From Pseudomonas cuatrocienegasensis (GTDB lineage Bacteria > Pseudomonadota > Gammaproteobacteria > Pseudomonadales > Pseudomonadaceae), in NCBI RefSeq assembly GCF_900110925.1, contig NZ_FOFP01000030.1:1-35776 (forward strand): 35,776 nt of DNA, given 5' to 3'. The notes below the pieces were generated by a model, which did no database searches, had not been told where the DNA came from, and worked only from the letters and a program-made list of their open reading frames with translations. Both the position numbers and the translations under genes were made by a program. This document shows positions 1 through 8,053 of this stretch, piece after piece (position 1 is the first letter of the stretch; every line of letters starts with the position of its first letter).

Positions 1-276
1 GAGCGCGGTGGCCTTTTTTAGGATCGACTTTTCCCGCTCCAGCCGGTTGATCCGGGCTTCCAGTTCTTGGATCTTTTGCTGCTCGGGTGTCAGCGCTTTG
101 CTGGTCGGGGTTACACCGTTTCTCTCTTGTTGAAGCTGGCTTACCCATCGGCGCAAGGCCGACTCAACCAACCCGAGCGAGCGGGCTGCATCGGTATGAC
201 TGTAGCCTTGGTCGAGTACCAGGCTGGCTGCCTCGCGTTTGAACTCAGGAGTAAACGTACGGCGTTGTTTGGTCAT
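1..276 (-). CDS. IS3-family transposase OrfA (C-terminus off the window)
   Basis: OrfA is the small DNA-binding half of an IS3-type transposase. From the ATG at 276 the protein starts MTKQRRTFTPEFKREAASLV, the classic HTH_Tnp_1 opening. It continues through the helix-turn-helix (about residues 10-50, with the SALRRWV segment) into a leucine-zipper-like coiled coil (QKIQELEARINRLEREK). The last visible codons contain an A-AAA-AAG heptamer (minus strand, 13-19). That is the usual site of the programmed -1 frameshift that makes the OrfAB fusion in this family, although the shift itself cannot be confirmed here. The reading frame is intact as far as it is visible, so the element may be active. 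Confidence 0.88.
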   Translation of the reverse strand, partial: MTKQRRTFTPEFKREAASLVLDQGYSHTDAARSLGLVESALRRWVSQLQQERNGVTPTSKALTPEQQKIQELEARINRLEREKSILKKATAL

Positions 277-342
277 CAGACACCTCTCTTATGGCGAGCA
301 TTCTCACCTTAAATGGGTGTCCGGGTTTAGTAGACCACTACA
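1..342 (-). mobile_element. IS3-family insertion sequence, orfA-side end (partial)
   Basis: The element enters from the left edge and ends near 342. Read on the minus strand its terminus begins TGTAGTGGTCTACTAAAC, a TG-starting end typical of IS3-family elements, followed about 65 bases later by the orfA start. Only orfA is inside the window, so orfB, the other terminal repeat and the target duplication cannot be seen. The exact end at 342 is inferred from the terminal TG/CA rule. Confidence 0.75.
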
Positions 343-505
343 GTATGCCAGTAGTAACCGGGGTGGCGCTGATCCGGTCTGCGCCGATGCTGGATTTTTG
401 CAGATGCAATAGATCAGCGAGCAGCGTGTTGGTCGCGCGGCGTGTCTGCTTAAGTGACGCGGTTTCCCTTGCGTTTTATGAGTGTGTTCTGCTGCTGGCC
501 AAAGC

Positions 506-534
506 TTGACGGGCAAGGTTGGCTGATGCAGATT
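506..534 (+). promoter_or_regulatory. Candidate sigma-70 promoter of maiA
   Basis: A TTGACG -35 element (506-511) is separated by 17 bases from a weak CAGATT -10 (529-534). The same AGCTTGACG context with a 17-base spacer occurs before hmgA, and in both cases an operator dyad follows at once. The -10 match is poor, so the call rests mainly on this shared layout. Confidence 0.45.
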
Positions 535-540
535 CCACTA

Positions 541-559
541 TTCGTAATTCGATTACGCA
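541..559. promoter_or_regulatory. Putative HmgR operator upstream of maiA
   Basis: The sequence TTCGTAATTCGATTACGCA is an inverted repeat of two 7-base arms around a 5-base centre. It matches the dyad in front of hmgA (TGCGTAA-5-TTACGCA) in arm sequence and spacing, with two differences in the left arm. It lies just downstream of the candidate promoter, so bound repressor would block transcription. HmgR of Pseudomonas putida is an IclR-type repressor acting on a palindrome near hmgA; that this dyad is its site here is inference. Confidence 0.65.
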
Positions 560-578
560 ATCGCTCGCGTGGCCTGCC

Positions 579-1217
579 ATGACCCTTGAATTGCATACCT
601 ACTACCGCTCCTCATCCTCCTACCGCGTGCGTATCGCGCTCGCCTTGAAAGGCCTGGATTATCGCTCAGTGCCGGTCAACCTGATCCGCGATGGTGGCGA
701 GCAGCGCATGCCGGCCTACCTTGCTTTGAACCCACAGGGCAGGGTGCCGATGCTCTGCAGTGAGGAGGGCGCGCGGCTTATTCAATCGCCGGCGATTATC
801 GAATACCTGGAGGAGCGCTATCCCGAGCCTCCGCTATTGCCTACCGACCTGCTGGCCCGCGCTCGACATCGCGCCGTGGCCGCGCTGATCGGCTGCGATA
901 TTCAGCCGCTGCACAACTCTGCCGTGCTCAATCACCTGCGTGGGTTACAAATCGCCGAGGACGATGTGCAGGCATGGATCGCTCATTGGCTAGGCGAGGG
1001 GCTTCGGGCCGTCGAAGCCCTGATCGGTGACGAGGGCTTCTGCTTCGGTGAGCCCGGCCTTGCCGATGTCTATCTGTTGCCGCAGGTCTATGCGGCGCGA
1101 CGTTTCAATATCGATCTGACAGCGCTGCCGCGAATCCTGCGCGTTGAACGGCTGGCGCTGGCGCATCCTGCGTTCAGGCAGGCGCATCCCGATGTCCAGC
1201 CGGATACGCCTGCCTGA
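579..1217 (+). CDS. maiA: Maleylacetoacetate isomerase (zeta-class glutathione S-transferase)
   Basis: MaiA isomerises maleylacetoacetate to fumarylacetoacetate with glutathione, the middle step between HmgA and FahA. The 212-residue protein has the zeta-class active-site signature SSSSYRVRIALALKG (about residues 11-25) at the N-terminus of the thioredoxin-like domain. It is followed by the glutathione-binding stretch with ESPAI-like QSPAIIEYLEERYP, then an all-helical C-terminal domain with CDIQPLHN. I chose the ATG at 579 because the protein then starts MTLELHTYYRSS like its family; an upstream in-frame extension would read through the operator. It is not downstream of fahA, where Pseudomonas usually has it, but lies on the far side of hmgR, convergent with it and with its own operator-like dyad. 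Confidence 0.92.
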   Translation: MTLELHTYYRSSSSYRVRIALALKGLDYRSVPVNLIRDGGEQRMPAYLALNPQGRVPMLCSEEGARLIQSPAIIEYLEERYPEPPLLPTDLLARARHRAVAALIGCDIQPLHNSAVLNHLRGLQIAEDDVQAWIAHWLGEGLRAVEALIGDEGFCFGEPGLADVYLLPQVYAARRFNIDLTALPRILRVERLALAHPAFRQAHPDVQPDTPA

Positions 1218-1274
1218 GCCATTACAGCGACGATCAGGATTTCCGTCCAGGCCGTGGTATGCAGGTCACGTGCA

Positions 1275-2051
1275 TCAAGGCGCCATCTGCGCGCCCATGC
1301 GAGTGCTGATCGCCTGGGCCGCCGTCAGCAGGCGCTGTGCGGCTTCACTTTCGACTTCAGCCGTGAAGCCTGGCGCTGTGCCCACGAGGGTAATAACGCC
1401 AGCCAGGCGTTGATTACCACTGAACAATGGTGCCGATAGTGCGTTAACGCCCGCCATCAGCAAACCATGTACTGGTTGGATATGGGTGCGTTGTAACTCG
1501 CTCATTGTTGTTGCCAGGGCCGCCGCCGATGGGGCCGTCGGCAGTTTCAGCTCATCTTCACGCAGCGCTGCTGTCTCGGCATTCGGCATAAAAGCGTTGA
1601 ACACCAGTCCGGTAGACGAGCCCAGTAGCGGCAGTACCGAGCCCACCTGGGTGACCAGGGTGACGGCCCGTATTGCCTGCTCGACATGCACCACGGTTGG
1701 GCCGCGATTGCCCCACACCGCGAGAAAACAAGTCTCGTTGAGTTCATCGCGCAGGTGCGTCAGGTGCGGTGTGGCGAGCTTGACCACGTCCAGTCGGCCG
1801 AGCGCCGCCAGGCCTACGAACAGCGCAGCACGGCCCAGGCCATAGTGGTTGGTTTGCGGGTCCTGCTCGGCGAAACCGCTGGCGATCAGCGCCTGCAGGT
1901 AACGGTGAACCTTGCTGGCAGGCATGCCGACGTGTTCGGCCAGGCGCGAAAGCGACGTGGCCGGGGCCAGCTCCGCGAGCGCCGTGAGTATGTCCGTGCC
2001 TACCTCTGCCGCCTGGACTTTCTGTCGCCGGGGCGCGTTGCTGTCTGTCAT
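1275..2051 (-). CDS. hmgR: IclR-family repressor of homogentisate catabolism
   Basis: A 258-residue IclR-family regulator. The N-terminal winged helix-turn-helix spans about residues 15-75 (ILTALAELAPATSLSRLAEH, then MPASKVHRYLQAL). A C-terminal IclR effector domain (about 85-250) contains ETCFLAVWGNRGPTVVHVEQ and GVNALSAPLFSGNQRLAGVI. It is divergent from hmgA with about 100 bases between the starts and convergent with maiA. In Pseudomonas the equivalent HmgR represses the hmg genes and is released by homogentisate. The identification rests on family plus position; ligand specificity is inferred. The start is the ATG at 2051, with a modest AGGT upstream. Confidence 0.88.
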   Translation of the reverse strand: MTDSNAPRRQKVQAAEVGTDILTALAELAPATSLSRLAEHVGMPASKVHRYLQALIASGFAEQDPQTNHYGLGRAALFVGLAALGRLDVVKLATPHLTHLRDELNETCFLAVWGNRGPTVVHVEQAIRAVTLVTQVGSVLPLLGSSTGLVFNAFMPNAETAALREDELKLPTAPSAAALATTMSELQRTHIQPVHGLLMAGVNALSAPLFSGNQRLAGVITLVGTAPGFTAEVESEAAQRLLTAAQAISTRMGAQMAP

Positions 2052-2088
2052 CGGGCGGCTACCTGTGGGAAAAGGCGCTTTTTATAGC

Positions 2089-2117
2089 TTGACGCTCAGT
2101 TGAGTTCAAATTACTTT
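2089..2117 (+). promoter_or_regulatory. Candidate promoter of hmgA-fahA
   Basis: TTGACG (2089-2094), a 17-base spacer and a weak TACTTT (2112-2117). The arrangement mirrors the maiA promoter. The -10 is poor and abuts the operator, so the true start site is uncertain. Confidence 0.45.
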
Positions 2118-2118
2118 T

Positions 2119-2137
2119 TGCGTAATCGTTTTACGCA
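2119..2137. promoter_or_regulatory. Putative HmgR operator upstream of hmgA
   Basis: TGCGTAATCGTTTTACGCA is a perfect 7-base inverted repeat (TGCGTAA / TTACGCA) with a 5-base centre. It sits between the candidate promoter and the hmgA start and is matched by a near-copy before maiA. It is the strongest dyad in the hmgR-hmgA intergenic space, fitting a repressor site; binding is inferred. Confidence 0.7.
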
Positions 2138-2150
2138 GAGTGGGGCGGCC

Positions 2151-3455
2151 ATGCAATCACAACAACAAGCCAATGAAGCCACTGCTTATCTGTCCGGTTT
2201 CGGCAACCAGTTCAGCAGCGAGGCTTTGCCGGGTGCGCTGCCGGTCGGGCAGAACTCGCCGCAGAAGGTGCCCTATGGGCTCTATGCCGAATTACTCTCG
2301 GGCACTGCATTCACAGTGCCACGCGCTGAAGCGCGGCGGACGTGGCTGTATCGCATCCGTCCTTCGGCCTGTCACGACCAGTATCGACGGCTGGAAAGGC
2401 AGCTGAATGCCGATCTCGGGCCGATCACCCCCAATCGCTTGCGCTGGAATCCGCGTGTCATTGCCGAGGTGGCAACCGATTTCCTCGATGGCCTGAGGTG
2501 TATGGCCGCCAACGCCGAGCCGAGCCAGGCGACGGGGGTGACCCTTTATACCTACGCGGCGAATCGGTCGATGCAGCGGGTGTTTTTCAACGCCGATGGT
2601 GAGTTCTTGATCGTGCCTCAGCAGGGGGCATTAAGGCTGGTAACCGAGCTGGGCGTGTTGGAAGTGGCTCCGCTGGAAATTGCGGTGATTCCGCGTGGTA
2701 TGCGTTTTCGTGTCGAGTTGCTCGACACGGTCGTGCGCGGCTACGTTTGTGAAAACCATGGCTGTGCTTTGCGTCTGCCGGATCTCGGGCCCATTGGTAG
2801 CAACGGCCTGGCCAATCCGCGTGATTTTCTGACCCCTGTTGCGCGCTACGAGGACCTCGACGAGCCGGTGCAGCAGGTGCAGAAGTTTCTTGGCGAGCTA
2901 TGGGCGACCGAACTCGACCACTCACCGCTGGATGTCGTCGCCTGGCATGGCAACAACGTGCCGTACAAATACGATCTGCGCCGCTTTAATACGATCGGCA
3001 CGGTCAGTTTCGACCATCCAGACCCTTCGATCTTCACCGTGCTGACCGCGCCGAGCGCGATCCCTGGCATGGCCAACATCGACTTCGTGATCTTCCCGCC
3101 GCGCTGGATGGTGGCGGAAAACACCTTTCGTCCACCCTGGTTCCATCGCAATCTGATGAACGAGTTTATGGGCCTTATCACGGGTGCATACGATGCCAAG
3201 GCCGATGGTTTCTTACCTGGCGGCGCATCCCTGCATAACTGCATGAGCGCCCATGGCCCGGACAACGCGACGACGGTGAAAGCCGTCGAAGCAGAACTCG
3301 TCCCGCACAAGATCGACCAGACCATGGCCTTTATGTTCGAGGCCGGCAGTGTGCTGCGGCCCACCGCGTACGCGCTGGAGTGCCCTGAGCTGCAGCGCGA
3401 CTATGACGCCTGTTGGGCCGCAATGGGCAAGACCTTCAACCCGGAGATCCGTTGA
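2151..3455 (+). CDS. hmgA: Homogentisate 1,2-dioxygenase
   Basis: HmgA opens the aromatic ring of homogentisate with O2 and Fe(II) to give maleylacetoacetate, in the cytoplasm. The 434-residue protein begins with the family hallmark LSGFGNQFSSEALPGALPVG and carries the metal-site segment PPWFHRNLMNEFMGLI, with His and Glu ligands, and SLHNCMSAHGPD with the third His. Length matches the family (about 430-440). I chose the ATG at 2151 because longer frames would run through the operator; the ribosome-binding site before it is weak. fahA follows after a single base, so the two are almost certainly co-transcribed. Loss of HmgA typically causes brown pyomelanin. Confidence 0.96.
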   Translation: MQSQQQANEATAYLSGFGNQFSSEALPGALPVGQNSPQKVPYGLYAELLSGTAFTVPRAEARRTWLYRIRPSACHDQYRRLERQLNADLGPITPNRLRWNPRVIAEVATDFLDGLRCMAANAEPSQATGVTLYTYAANRSMQRVFFNADGEFLIVPQQGALRLVTELGVLEVAPLEIAVIPRGMRFRVELLDTVVRGYVCENHGCALRLPDLGPIGSNGLANPRDFLTPVARYEDLDEPVQQVQKFLGELWATELDHSPLDVVAWHGNNVPYKYDLRRFNTIGTVSFDHPDPSIFTVLTAPSAIPGMANIDFVIFPPRWMVAENTFRPPWFHRNLMNEFMGLITGAYDAKADGFLPGGASLHNCMSAHGPDNATTVKAVEAELVPHKIDQTMAFMFEAGSVLRPTAYALECPELQRDYDACWAAMGKTFNPEIR

Positions 3456-3456
3456 T

Positions 3457-4761
3457 ATGACTACGCCCATTTACCTAGGCAGCTGGGTCGAATCGGCTAA
3501 CGGCCACCCTGACTTTCCCCTGGAAAATCTGCCGCTGGGCATCTTCAGTCAGGACGACAAGCCTCGACAGGGGGGCGTCGCCGTAGGTGATTTTATCTTT
3601 GCCCTGCGTGCCGCGCTGGATGCTGGCCTGTTTCAGGGAGAGGCCGCGCATGCCGCGCAGGTGGCCAGTGCTGACAGCCTCAATGATTTCTTCGCCCTGG
3701 GGCCTGGCCCGCGTCGCGCGCTGCGTGAAGCGTTGCAGAACCTACTGGGCGAAAACAGCCCGCAACGCGCGGCGATGCAGGCGCTTGGCGAGGCGCTGCT
3801 GGTGCCAATGGGGGCGTGCCAGTTACACCTGCCCGCACGGGTAGGCGACTACACCGATTTCTATGTGGGCATTCACCATGCGAACAATGTCGGCAAATTG
3901 TTCCGCCCGGATAATCCGTTACTGCCGAACTACAAATATGTGCCCATTGGCTATCACGGTCGGGCATCGACCATCTGCGTCTCAGGCACGCCAGTGCGTC
4001 GGCCCAGCGGGCAGACCCTGGTAGCCGGGACGGAAACGCCGCAGTTCGGGCCGAGCAAGCGCCTGGACTATGAGCTTGAGCTCGGTATCTGGATCGGCCC
4101 CGGTAATGCCATGGGTAGCGCCATCGCGATTGAGCAGGCTTCTGAGCATGTGGCGGGCTTCTGCCTGCTCAACGACTGGTCTGCTCGAGATGTTCAAGCC
4201 TGGGAATACCAGCCGCTGGGGCCTTTTCTGTCGAAGAACTTCGCCAGTAGCGTATCGCCCTGGGTGGTGACCGCAGAGGCGTTGTCGCCATTCGCTACTG
4301 CGCAGCCGAAACGCCCTGCGGGTGATCCGCAGCCGTTGCCTTACCTGCTCAGTGAGCGCGACCAGGCCAGTGGCGCCTTCGCTATCGAGCTGGAAGTGTT
4401 GTTGCTGACCGCAGCCATGCGTGATCAGGGCTTGCCGGCCCAACGCATCGCCTTGAGCAGCACCCTGCACATGTACTGGACAGTGGCGCAGATGGTGGCT
4501 CACCACAGCGTGGGTGGCTGCAAACTGCAACCCGGGGACCTGTTTGGCACCGGCACCCTTTCGGGGCCCGAGCCACATGAGTTCGGCAGTTTGCTGGAGA
4601 GTACATTTGGTGGGAAACAGCCGATTCAATTGCAAAACGGAGAGCAGCGCACCTTCCTGGAAGACGGCGACGAGGTGATCATGAAGGCGCGCTGCCGGCG
4701 GGACGGATATCCCGCTATTGGCTTTGGTGAGTGCCGAGGCGTGTTGTTGCCGGCGGACTAG
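3457..4761 (+). CDS. fahA: Fumarylacetoacetase
   Basis: FahA hydrolyses fumarylacetoacetate to fumarate and acetoacetate, the last step of the pathway. The 434-residue protein has an N-terminal SH3-like domain (from MTTPIYLGSWVESANGHPDF) and a C-terminal FAH catalytic domain. The latter includes PIGYHGRASTICVSG, the metal-ligand run DYELELGIWIG, LLNDWSARDVQAWEYQPLG and FLSKNFASSVSPWVV. The ATG at 3457 is chosen because the family starts here and it lies one base after the hmgA stop; longer in-frame openings only overlap hmgA. No maiA follows it, unlike the usual hmgA-fahA-maiA order. Confidence 0.96.
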   Translation: MTTPIYLGSWVESANGHPDFPLENLPLGIFSQDDKPRQGGVAVGDFIFALRAALDAGLFQGEAAHAAQVASADSLNDFFALGPGPRRALREALQNLLGENSPQRAAMQALGEALLVPMGACQLHLPARVGDYTDFYVGIHHANNVGKLFRPDNPLLPNYKYVPIGYHGRASTICVSGTPVRRPSGQTLVAGTETPQFGPSKRLDYELELGIWIGPGNAMGSAIAIEQASEHVAGFCLLNDWSARDVQAWEYQPLGPFLSKNFASSVSPWVVTAEALSPFATAQPKRPAGDPQPLPYLLSERDQASGAFAIELEVLLLTAAMRDQGLPAQRIALSSTLHMYWTVAQMVAHHSVGGCKLQPGDLFGTGTLSGPEPHEFGSLLESTFGGKQPIQLQNGEQRTFLEDGDEVIMKARCRRDGYPAIGFGECRGVLLPAD

Positions 4762-5299
4762 TGCCGCGACACGAAGAATCTGTCGCTCTCTTAGGGGCGT
4801 AGGAGCGAATTTATTCGCGATTGATCGTAGAAGCGCTGCAAACGTCGCAGCTAAAGCGGAACGCCTCCCGGCCCCTCCCACATAGCCTGGCATTGACCGA
4901 CATGTGATGCATGGCACCGCCACGCTGCATTTAACAACGATGCTGTGAGATGACGTCTTAGCTTGCTAGTGATGGCTGCTCAACGCCTGTCGTTTGTTTG
5001 AGTGCTCTCTTCTTGACGCCCGCCATGGTGTGCGGCTGTTTTCCAGCCGAGTGGCTGTGTATAGTGCATGCCCGTTTGATAGACGGGTGCGATTTATTCG
5101 CCGCTCAGTTTGTCAGGCAAGTGATTCGCTGAAAGTATTCTTGCTGTTCTCGTTACGTTCAACCCACCAGTGACTCCGGTTCGTTCTGGTCGCCTCCGGG
5201 CCCCTGCCATTGTAAGGCGGGTACACCGCCGAATCGCTTACTGGCTCATCCCAACCCATGTGGCCTTTGGTAGAGGTCACCACTAGGAGAGGAGGCGCC
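4762..5299. other. Intergenic region and long leader before thrS
   Basis: About 540 bases with no convincing gene. The left part holds a Pseudomonas-type intergenic repeat (listed). Further right a TATAGT at about 5058-5063, preceded 17 bases upstream by TGTTTT, could be a thrS promoter. It is followed by a small CCCGT-loop-ACGGG hairpin. This leaves a leader of roughly 230 bases, long enough for translational or attenuation control, but I see no recognisable regulatory RNA. A strong Shine-Dalgarno AGGAGAGGAGG lies at 5285-5295. Confidence 0.4.
4797..4822 (+). repeat. Single REP-like Pseudomonas intergenic repeat
   Basis: The core GTAGGAGCGAATTTATTCGC is a short imperfect palindrome (GCGAAT / ATTCGC) of the kind scattered between genes in many Pseudomonas genomes. 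Only one clear copy is present, with a degenerate partner (GCTAAAGCGGAACGCCTCC) about 30 bases downstream. Confidence 0.55.
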
Positions 5300-7222
5300 A
5301 TGCCCACCATTACTCTTCCCGACGGCAGTCAGCGTTCGTTCGATCAACCCGTGTCCGTGCTTGAAGTGGCTCAGTCCATCGGCGCCGGTCTGGCCAAGGC
5401 CACTGTAGCGGGCAAGGTCAATGGTCAACTGGTCGACGCCTGTGACCTGATCGAAACCGACGCCACCCTGCAAATCATCACCCCCAAGGATCAGGAAGGC
5501 CTGGAAATCATCCGCCATTCCTGCGCGCACCTGATCGGCCATGCGGTCAAGCAGCTGTTCCCGACGGCCAAGATGGTGATCGGCCCGGTTATCGATGAAG
5601 GTTTCTACTACGACATCGCGTCCGAGCGGCCATTCACCCTTGACGATGTCGCCGCGATCGAAAAGCGCATGCAGGAGCTGATCGAGAAGGACTATGACGT
5701 CATCAAGAAGATGACGCCGCGGGCCGAAGTCATTGAAGTGTTCGCCGCGCGGGGCGAGGCGTACAAGCTGCGTCTGGTTGAAGACATGCCGAACGAGCAG
5801 GCCATGGGGCTCTACTACCACGAAGAGTACGTGGACATGTGCCGCGGCCCGCACGTGCCCAACACCCGCTTTCTTAAAGCGTTCAAGCTGACCAAACTGT
5901 CCGGCGCCTACTGGCGTGGCGATGCGAAGAACGAGCAGCTGCAGCGGGTCTACGGCACTGCCTGGGCTGACAAGAAGCAGCTGGCGGCCTATATCCAGCG
6001 CATCGAAGAAGCCGAGAAGCGCGACCATCGCAAGATTGGCAAGCGCCTGAACCTGTTCCATACCCAGGAAGAAGCGCCAGGCATGGTGTTCTGGCATCCC
6101 AACGGCTGGACCCTGTACCAGGTGCTGGAGCAGTACATGCGTGGGGTACAGCGCGAGCACGGCTACCTGGAGATCAAAACGCCGCAAGTAGTGGATCGTT
6201 CGCTCTGGGAGAAGTCTGGGCACTGGGCCAACTACGCCGAAAACATGTTCACCACCGAGTCGGAAAGCCGCGATTACGCAATCAAGCCGATGAACTGCCC
6301 GTGCCACGTACAGGTGTTCAATCAGGGGCTGAAAAGTTACCGCGAACTGCCGATGCGTCTTGCCGAATTCGGTGCCTGTCACCGTAACGAGCCGTCCGGT
6401 GCGCTGCACGGCATCATGCGCGTGCGCGGCTTTACCCAGGACGATGCGCATATCTTCTGCACCGAAGAGCAGATGCAGAGCGAGTCCGCCGATTTCATCA
6501 AGCTGACCCTGGCGGTGTATGCCGACTTTGGCTTCAGTGATATTCAGCTCAAGCTGTCTACACGCCCGGAAAAACGTGTGGGTTCCGATGAATTGTGGGA
6601 CCGCGCTGAAGCGGCATTGGCCGCTGCGCTCGACAGCGCAGGCCTGCCGTATGACCTGCAGCCGGGCGAGGGCGCTTTCTACGGGCCGAAGATTGAGTTT
6701 TCCCTGAAGGATTGCCTGGGTCGTGTCTGGCAATGTGGTACCCTGCAGCTCGATTTCAATCTGCCGGTACGTCTGGGCGCTGAATACGTCAGCGAAGACA
6801 ACAGCCGTAAGCATCCGGTGATGTTGCACCGCGCGATACTCGGCTCCTTCGAGCGCTTCATCGGAATTCTGATCGAGCACTACGAAGGTGCGTTCCCGGC
6901 CTGGCTGGCGCCGACGCAGGCTGTGGTGATGAATATCACCGATAAGCAGGCTGATTTTGCGCTGGAAGTGGAAAAAATCCTCAATCAGAGCGGGTTTCGT
7001 GCCAAGTCTGACTTGAGAAACGAAAAAATTGGCTTTAAAATCCGTGAGCACACTCTGCTCAAGGTTCCCTATCTGCTGGTGATCGGCGATCGGGAAGTAG
7101 AGATGCAAACTGTCGCCGTGCGTACCCGTGAAGGTGCTGATCTGGGCTCAATGCCCGTCGCTCAATTCGCTGAATTCCTCGCGCAGGCGGTTTCCCGGCG
7201 TGGTCGCCAAGATTTGGAGTAA
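5300..7222 (+). CDS. thrS: Threonine-tRNA ligase
   Basis: ThrS charges tRNA-Thr. The 640-residue protein shows the full domain order: TGS domain (1-61), the editing domain with HSCAHLIGHAVKQLFP and MCRGPHVPNT, the class II catalytic core with MNCPCHVQVFNQGLK, RLAEFGACHRNEPSGALHG and the zinc-binding Cys/His residues, and the C-terminal anticodon-binding domain. The ATG at 5300 is chosen because the family starts MPxITLPDGS and a very strong Shine-Dalgarno (AGGAGAGGAGG) lies 5-15 bases upstream; in-frame upstream codons read through it. It heads the translation operon and its stop lies 5 bases before the infC start. Confidence 0.98.
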   Translation: MPTITLPDGSQRSFDQPVSVLEVAQSIGAGLAKATVAGKVNGQLVDACDLIETDATLQIITPKDQEGLEIIRHSCAHLIGHAVKQLFPTAKMVIGPVIDEGFYYDIASERPFTLDDVAAIEKRMQELIEKDYDVIKKMTPRAEVIEVFAARGEAYKLRLVEDMPNEQAMGLYYHEEYVDMCRGPHVPNTRFLKAFKLTKLSGAYWRGDAKNEQLQRVYGTAWADKKQLAAYIQRIEEAEKRDHRKIGKRLNLFHTQEEAPGMVFWHPNGWTLYQVLEQYMRGVQREHGYLEIKTPQVVDRSLWEKSGHWANYAENMFTTESESRDYAIKPMNCPCHVQVFNQGLKSYRELPMRLAEFGACHRNEPSGALHGIMRVRGFTQDDAHIFCTEEQMQSESADFIKLTLAVYADFGFSDIQLKLSTRPEKRVGSDELWDRAEAALAAALDSAGLPYDLQPGEGAFYGPKIEFSLKDCLGRVWQCGTLQLDFNLPVRLGAEYVSEDNSRKHPVMLHRAILGSFERFIGILIEHYEGAFPAWLAPTQAVVMNITDKQADFALEVEKILNQSGFRAKSDLRNEKIGFKIREHTLLKVPYLLVIGDREVEMQTVAVRTREGADLGSMPVAQFAEFLAQAVSRRGRQDLE

Positions 7223-7227
7223 AGATT

Positions 7228-7773
7228 ATTAAGCGTGAAATGAGACAAGATAAGCGAGCTGCACCGAAAGCCCCGATCAATGAGAATATCTCGGCGCGCG
7301 AGGTTCGGTTAATTGGCGCAGAGGGTGAGCAGCTCGGGATTGTGTCAATTGAAGACGCGCTTCTTAAGGCCGAAGAGGCCAAGCTGGATCTGGTAGAGAT
7401 TTCTGCCGATGCAGTACCACCTGTTTGCAAGCTGATGGACTACGGCAAATCGATCTTCGAGAAGAAGAAGCAGATTGCTGCGGCCAAGAAAAATCAGAAG
7501 CAGATTCAGGTTAAAGAAATCAAGTTTCGTCCAGGGACGGAGGAAGGGGATTACCAGGTAAAACTACGCAACCTGGTACGTTTCCTTAGTGATGGGGACA
7601 GGGCCAAGGTATCGCTTCGATTCCGCGGCCGTGAGATGGCGCATCAGGAGCTGGGCATGGAGCTGTTGAAACGGGTTGAAAATGACCTGCTTGAATACGG
7701 CGCCGTTGAACAGCATCCAAAGATGGAAGGACGCCAGCTGATCATGGTCATCGCCCCCAAAAAGAAGAAATAA
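7228..7773 (+). CDS. infC: Translation initiation factor IF-3 (AUU start)
   Basis: IF-3 binds the 30S subunit and checks start-codon pairing. The 181-residue protein has the N-domain (INENISAREVRLIG, KLDLVEISADAVPPVCKLMDYGK) and C-domain (VKEIKFRPGTEEGDYQVKLR, FRGREMAHQELGMELL), ending KKKK. The first ATG (7240) lies 20 bases from the only Shine-Dalgarno (GGAG, 7216-7219). Two ATT codons at 7225 and 7228 are in frame, and 7228 has 8-base spacing. The 7228 codon aligns with the AUU start of Escherichia coli infC (ATT AAA GGC). IF-3 discriminates against AUU, which gives negative autoregulation; its presence here is inferred from that start. Confidence 0.95.
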   Translation: MKREMRQDKRAAPKAPINENISAREVRLIGAEGEQLGIVSIEDALLKAEEAKLDLVEISADAVPPVCKLMDYGKSIFEKKKQIAAAKKNQKQIQVKEIKFRPGTEEGDYQVKLRNLVRFLSDGDRAKVSLRFRGREMAHQELGMELLKRVENDLLEYGAVEQHPKMEGRQLIMVIAPKKKK

Positions 7774-7833
7774 CCACCAGGGCACGGCAGGCCTTGCGGT
7801 TATGTTTATCAACTGAATGCGGAGTATCCGAAC

Positions 7834-8028
7834 ATGCCAAAAATGAAAACCAAGAGTGGTGCGGCCAAGCGTTTTTTGAAAACCGCTACCGGCTTCAAGC
7901 ACAAGCACGCTTTCAAGAGCCACATCCTGACCAAGATGTCCACTAAGCGTAAGCGTCATCTTCGCGGTAGCACCATGGTGCATCCGTCTGACGTAGCAAA
8001 AGTGGCGCGCATGCTGCGCGTTCGTTAA
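7834..8028 (+). CDS. rpmI: 50S ribosomal protein L35
   Basis: A 64-residue, very basic protein of the large subunit, starting MPKMKTKSGAAKRFLKT and ending RMLRVR as expected for L35. Start ATG 7834 has GCGGAG upstream. It sits between infC and rplT with short gaps, the standard operon order in which L20 represses translation of the rpmI-rplT pair; the mRNA site for that was not identified here. Confidence 0.97.
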   Translation: MPKMKTKSGAAKRFLKTATGFKHKHAFKSHILTKMSTKRKRHLRGSTMVHPSDVAKVARMLRVR

Positions 8029-8053
8029 TCGGTCAAGATAGAGGAAATTACTC

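Larger units (their letters stand above)
343..578. other. Intergenic stretch between IS end and maiA
   Basis: No convincing gene is seen here. The short open frames lack recognisable motifs. The right-hand part holds a candidate promoter and a dyad matching the hmgA operator, both listed separately. The IS ends about 160 bases before that promoter and reads away from maiA. Confidence 0.5.

Noticed and set aside
3982..4923. 313-codon open frame antisense to fahA
   Set aside because: It covers conserved fahA motifs on the other strand and shows no protein-family features.
4762..5299. Regulatory RNA or T-box-like leader before thrS
   Set aside because: No T-box motif or convincing conserved structure was found; only a small hairpin and a possible promoter.
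5246..7108. 620-codon open frame antisense to thrS
   Set aside because: It mirrors a clear, full-length thrS; long antisense frames are common opposite GC-rich coding DNA, and it has no recognisable motif.
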